From NCBI GenBank assembly GCA_035569435.1, contig DATMNB010000196.1, forward strand, positions 1 to 7,332: 7,332 nt of DNA. Direction: 5' to 3'. Position 1 is the stretch's first letter, and the number at the start of each line of letters is the position of its first letter. The stretch comes from DASRDS01 sp035569435. Lineage in GTDB: Bacteria > Gemmatimonadota > Gemmatimonadetes > Gemmatimonadales > Gemmatimonadaceae. Positions 6,173-7,332 of the stretch are shown piece after piece. Made by a program: the position numbers and the translations under genes. The notes under the pieces are model-generated. The model ran no database searches, was not told the DNA's origin, and worked only from the letters and a program-made list of their open reading frames with translations.

Positions 6173-6625
6173 GGACGCGAGGGCCCGTAAAAGGGCGTCG
6201 AGCGTGCGCCGCTGGGTCCGGGTCAACACCGACGACGCCCGCCGGATGGCCGCCGCGTGCAACGGTTGGACCCTCGTCACGAGCCGCGCCCCCTTGGGCG
6301 TGAGCGTCGCCTGGCACGACCGCCGGTCGACCGATGACAGCCGCCGCTTCACCAGCCCCTTCTCCTCCAGCCGATCGACCAGAAACGTCACCCCGCCACT
6401 CGACACCAGGACGCGCTTCTGCAGCTCCCTGAGTGGAATCGGTCCCTCGGCCAACAACGTTTCCAGGAGATGCAACTCGGAGAGACTCAACCCATGCCGC
6501 GCCGCGACCGCCGTCACGTGCGCGCAGAGGGCCGCATGCGCCCGCGCCAGGTCAACCCAGAGATCCTGCGCTCGGATCGAACCCTGAGACCCCGTGTCGT
6601 GCGTCGCGACGCCGCGGCCGTTCAC
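6170..6625 (-). CDS. MarR-family transcriptional regulator
   Basis: 151 residues, the usual MarR length. These are dimeric winged-helix repressors that commonly release DNA on binding small phenolic or other ligands, or on Cys oxidation. The winged helix spans about 46-112: LSLSELHLLETLLAEGPIPL, then the recognition region VSSGGVTFLVDRLEEKGLV, and the wing with SSVDRRSCQATLTPKG (Asp-Arg-Arg at 100-102). Two Cys are present (C34 and C104); C104 sits in the wing, so redox sensing is possible but unproved. The start is GTG at 6625, which overlaps the HIT stop codon as GTGA, implying translational coupling. The frame stays open far upstream, but that part is antisense-like low-complexity Arg-rich sequence lying over the HIT gene and is not believed. 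By family habit it may control its own operon, including the glycosyltransferase. Confidence 0.92.
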   Translation of the reverse strand: MNGRGVATHDTGSQGSIRAQDLWVDLARAHAALCAHVTAVAARHGLSLSELHLLETLLAEGPIPLRELQKRVLVSSGGVTFLVDRLEEKGLVKRRLSSVDRRSCQATLTPKGARLVTRVQPLHAAAIRRASSVLTRTQRRTLDALLRALAS

Positions 6626-7098
6626 GCCACGCGCGTACTGCCGACGTCGGGCGTCCGCATAGGGTCGCGCATGGCGGCAATGATCCGCGCCGCCGTTGCG
6701 TCGAGCACGGTCCGATCCGGCATCTGCGACCCATCGAACGGCAGCGGAATGTCGAACCCGTCCCCCGCCGTGCGCGGGATCAGGTGCACGTGATAATGAA
6801 ACACGTTCTGCCCCGCCGCCGCCCCGCTGTTGACGACGATATTCATGTCGTCGGCCCCCGCGATCTTCCGGATGACCGGCGCGATCCGCATGGCGACCCC
6901 AAACAGATGCATCGCCAGATCGTACGGCACGTCGTGCAGGGTCTCGACGTGCGTTTTGGGCACGACGAGCACGTGCCCGGGGTTCACCGGCTGAATGTCC
7001 ATGAACGCCAGCGCCTTCGCGTCCTCGTAGCAGACCGATACTTCGGCGGCCCCTCGGATGAGGTCGCAGAAGGGACAGTGCGCACTCGCCTTGGCCAT
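6622..7098 (-). CDS. HIT-family nucleotide hydrolase/transferase
   Basis: 158-residue cytoplasmic enzyme of the histidine triad superfamily, which cleaves or transfers nucleoside phosphates such as AMP-lysine, AMP-NH2 or dinucleoside polyphosphates. The triad is HYHVHLIPR at 101-109, with His103 as the expected nucleophile. Upstream are the core strand PVNPGHVLVVPKTH (37-50) and NIVVNSGAAAGQNV (86-99). CPFC at 8-11 with His50 and His101 is the arrangement that binds zinc in many bacterial HIT proteins. The ATG at 7098 has no Shine-Dalgarno before it. It is the first gene of the operon with the MarR-type regulator (4-nt overlap) and the glycosyltransferase. Exact substrate unknown; the C-terminal tail after about 145 is variable in the family. 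Confidence 0.95.
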   Translation of the reverse strand: MAKASAHCPFCDLIRGAAEVSVCYEDAKALAFMDIQPVNPGHVLVVPKTHVETLHDVPYDLAMHLFGVAMRIAPVIRKIAGADDMNIVVNSGAAAGQNVFHYHVHLIPRTAGDGFDIPLPFDGSQMPDRTVLDATAARIIAAMRDPMRTPDVGSTRVA

Positions 7099-7106
7099 AT
7101 GGGGAC

Positions 7107-7135
7107 AATGTCGATGGCGCCTCCGGCGCTGTCAA
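7107..7135 (-). promoter_or_regulatory. Promoter of the HIT operon (TTGACA, 17 bp, GACATT)
   Basis: On the minus strand TTGACA (7135-7130) is a perfect -35. After a 17-bp spacer comes GACATT (7112-7107), a weak -10 matching 3 of 6. The -10 ends 8 nt before the ATG at 7098, so the leader would be 0-2 nt long. The spacer contains a GCGCC-tcc-GGCGC inverted repeat (7117-7129), a possible operator. Confidence 0.45.
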
Positions 7136-7158
7136 GAAAACCGGGCGCCGACTATGTT
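7129..7158 (+). promoter_or_regulatory. Promoter of the E1 gene (CTGTCA, 18 bp, TATGTT)
   Basis: CTGTCA (7129-7134, 4 of 6 matches) and TATGTT (7153-7158, 4 of 6) are 18 bp apart, and the -10 ends 7 nt before the ATG at 7166. The intervening aaccgcc contains no Shine-Dalgarno, again a leaderless geometry. The -35 lies on the same bases as the -35 of the divergent HIT promoter. Confidence 0.45.
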
Positions 7159-7165
7159 AACCGCC

Positions 7166-7332
7166 ATGGCGACGCATACCGATCTCTCCCGCCCGGGCGC
7201 GGCAGAGCTGGACCGCGACCAGCTCGTGGCGGCATACCGTACGATGTATCTGTCTCGGCGGTTGGATGACAAAGAGATCCAGCTCAAACGACAGAACAAG
7301 ATTTTCTTCCAGATCTCGGGCGCCGGGCACGA
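7166..7332 (+). CDS. Thiamine-dependent 2-oxoacid dehydrogenase E1 component, N-terminal fragment
   Basis: Only the first 55 residues plus two bases are inside the window. After a short leader, LDRDQLVAAYRTMYLSRRLD (15-34) is the typical N-terminal helix of E1 alpha subunits, and DKEIQLKRQNKIFFQISGAG (35-54) leads into the GHE segment. In complete proteins this precedes the thiamine diphosphate site. E1 decarboxylates a 2-oxoacid and passes the acyl group to lipoyl-E2. The KRQNKIFFQISGAGHE wording resembles branched-chain (2-oxoisovalerate) E1 proteins in which alpha and beta parts are fused, but substrate and fusion cannot be decided from this fragment. The ATG at 7166 is the only sensible start; it lies 67 bp from the divergent HIT gene. 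Confidence 0.88.
   Translation, partial: MATHTDLSRPGAAELDRDQLVAAYRTMYLSRRLDDKEIQLKRQNKIFFQISGAGH

Noticed and set aside
6626..7135. 321-residue version of the MarR-type protein starting at 7135
   Set aside because: The added 170 residues are low-complexity Arg/Gly sequence in a shifted frame of the HIT gene. The GTG at 6625 gives a normal 151-residue MarR protein.
6433..7269. 278-residue plus-strand open frame
   Set aside because: It is the antisense shadow of the HIT and marR-like genes: Arg/His/Pro-rich, with no domain resemblance. GC-rich DNA produces many such frames.

Overview
The window comes from a high-GC bacterial chromosome (about two thirds G+C by eye) and holds ordinary cell-envelope and core-metabolism genes. 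I see no mobile element, CRISPR array or RNA gene. The gene content and the style of the proteins (a TP-rich lipoprotein carrying an NHL-like propeller, a one-TM coiled-coil protein, an E1 dehydrogenase reading LKRQNKIFFQISGAGHE) suggest Gemmatimonadota. That placement is an inference from family resemblance and no marker gene proves it.

Layout from left to right. 1-886 (-): N-terminal part of a class A penicillin-binding protein, cut by the window edge. 912-2684 (+): glutamine-dependent NAD+ synthetase (nadE), divergent from the PBP across only 25 bp. 2685-2811: intergenic region with a 17-bp tandem repeat containing two GTGA-N6-TCAC palindromes. 2812-4191 (+): secreted lipoprotein with a probable six-bladed propeller, closed by a strong intrinsic terminator at 4207-4247. 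4286-4591 (+): small one-TM coiled-coil protein with a -10 box almost touching its ATG. 7098 down to 4503 (-): a probable three-gene operon of HIT-family hydrolase, MarR-type regulator and polytopic GT-C-like glycosyltransferase. The first two overlap by 4 nt (GTGA) and the third follows after 44 nt. 7166-7332 (+): start of a thiamine-dependent 2-oxoacid dehydrogenase E1, cut by the right edge.

The main cross-gene pattern is promoter architecture. Four genes (nadE, the small TM gene, the HIT gene and E1) have no visible Shine-Dalgarno sequence and have a -10-like hexamer 5-8 nt before the ATG, which is the geometry of leaderless transcripts. The divergent HIT and E1 promoters appear to share one -35 region read on opposite strands. 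The lipoprotein gene differs: it has a GTG start, a good Shine-Dalgarno sequence and a long upstream region with operator-like repeats, so it looks like the regulated gene here. The glycosyltransferase and the small TM gene overlap tail to tail by 89 bp.

I found no clear novel multi-gene system. The most worthwhile leads are the CRP/FNR-like tandem sites, the leaderless/shared-promoter pattern, and the HIT-MarR-glycosyltransferase operon.
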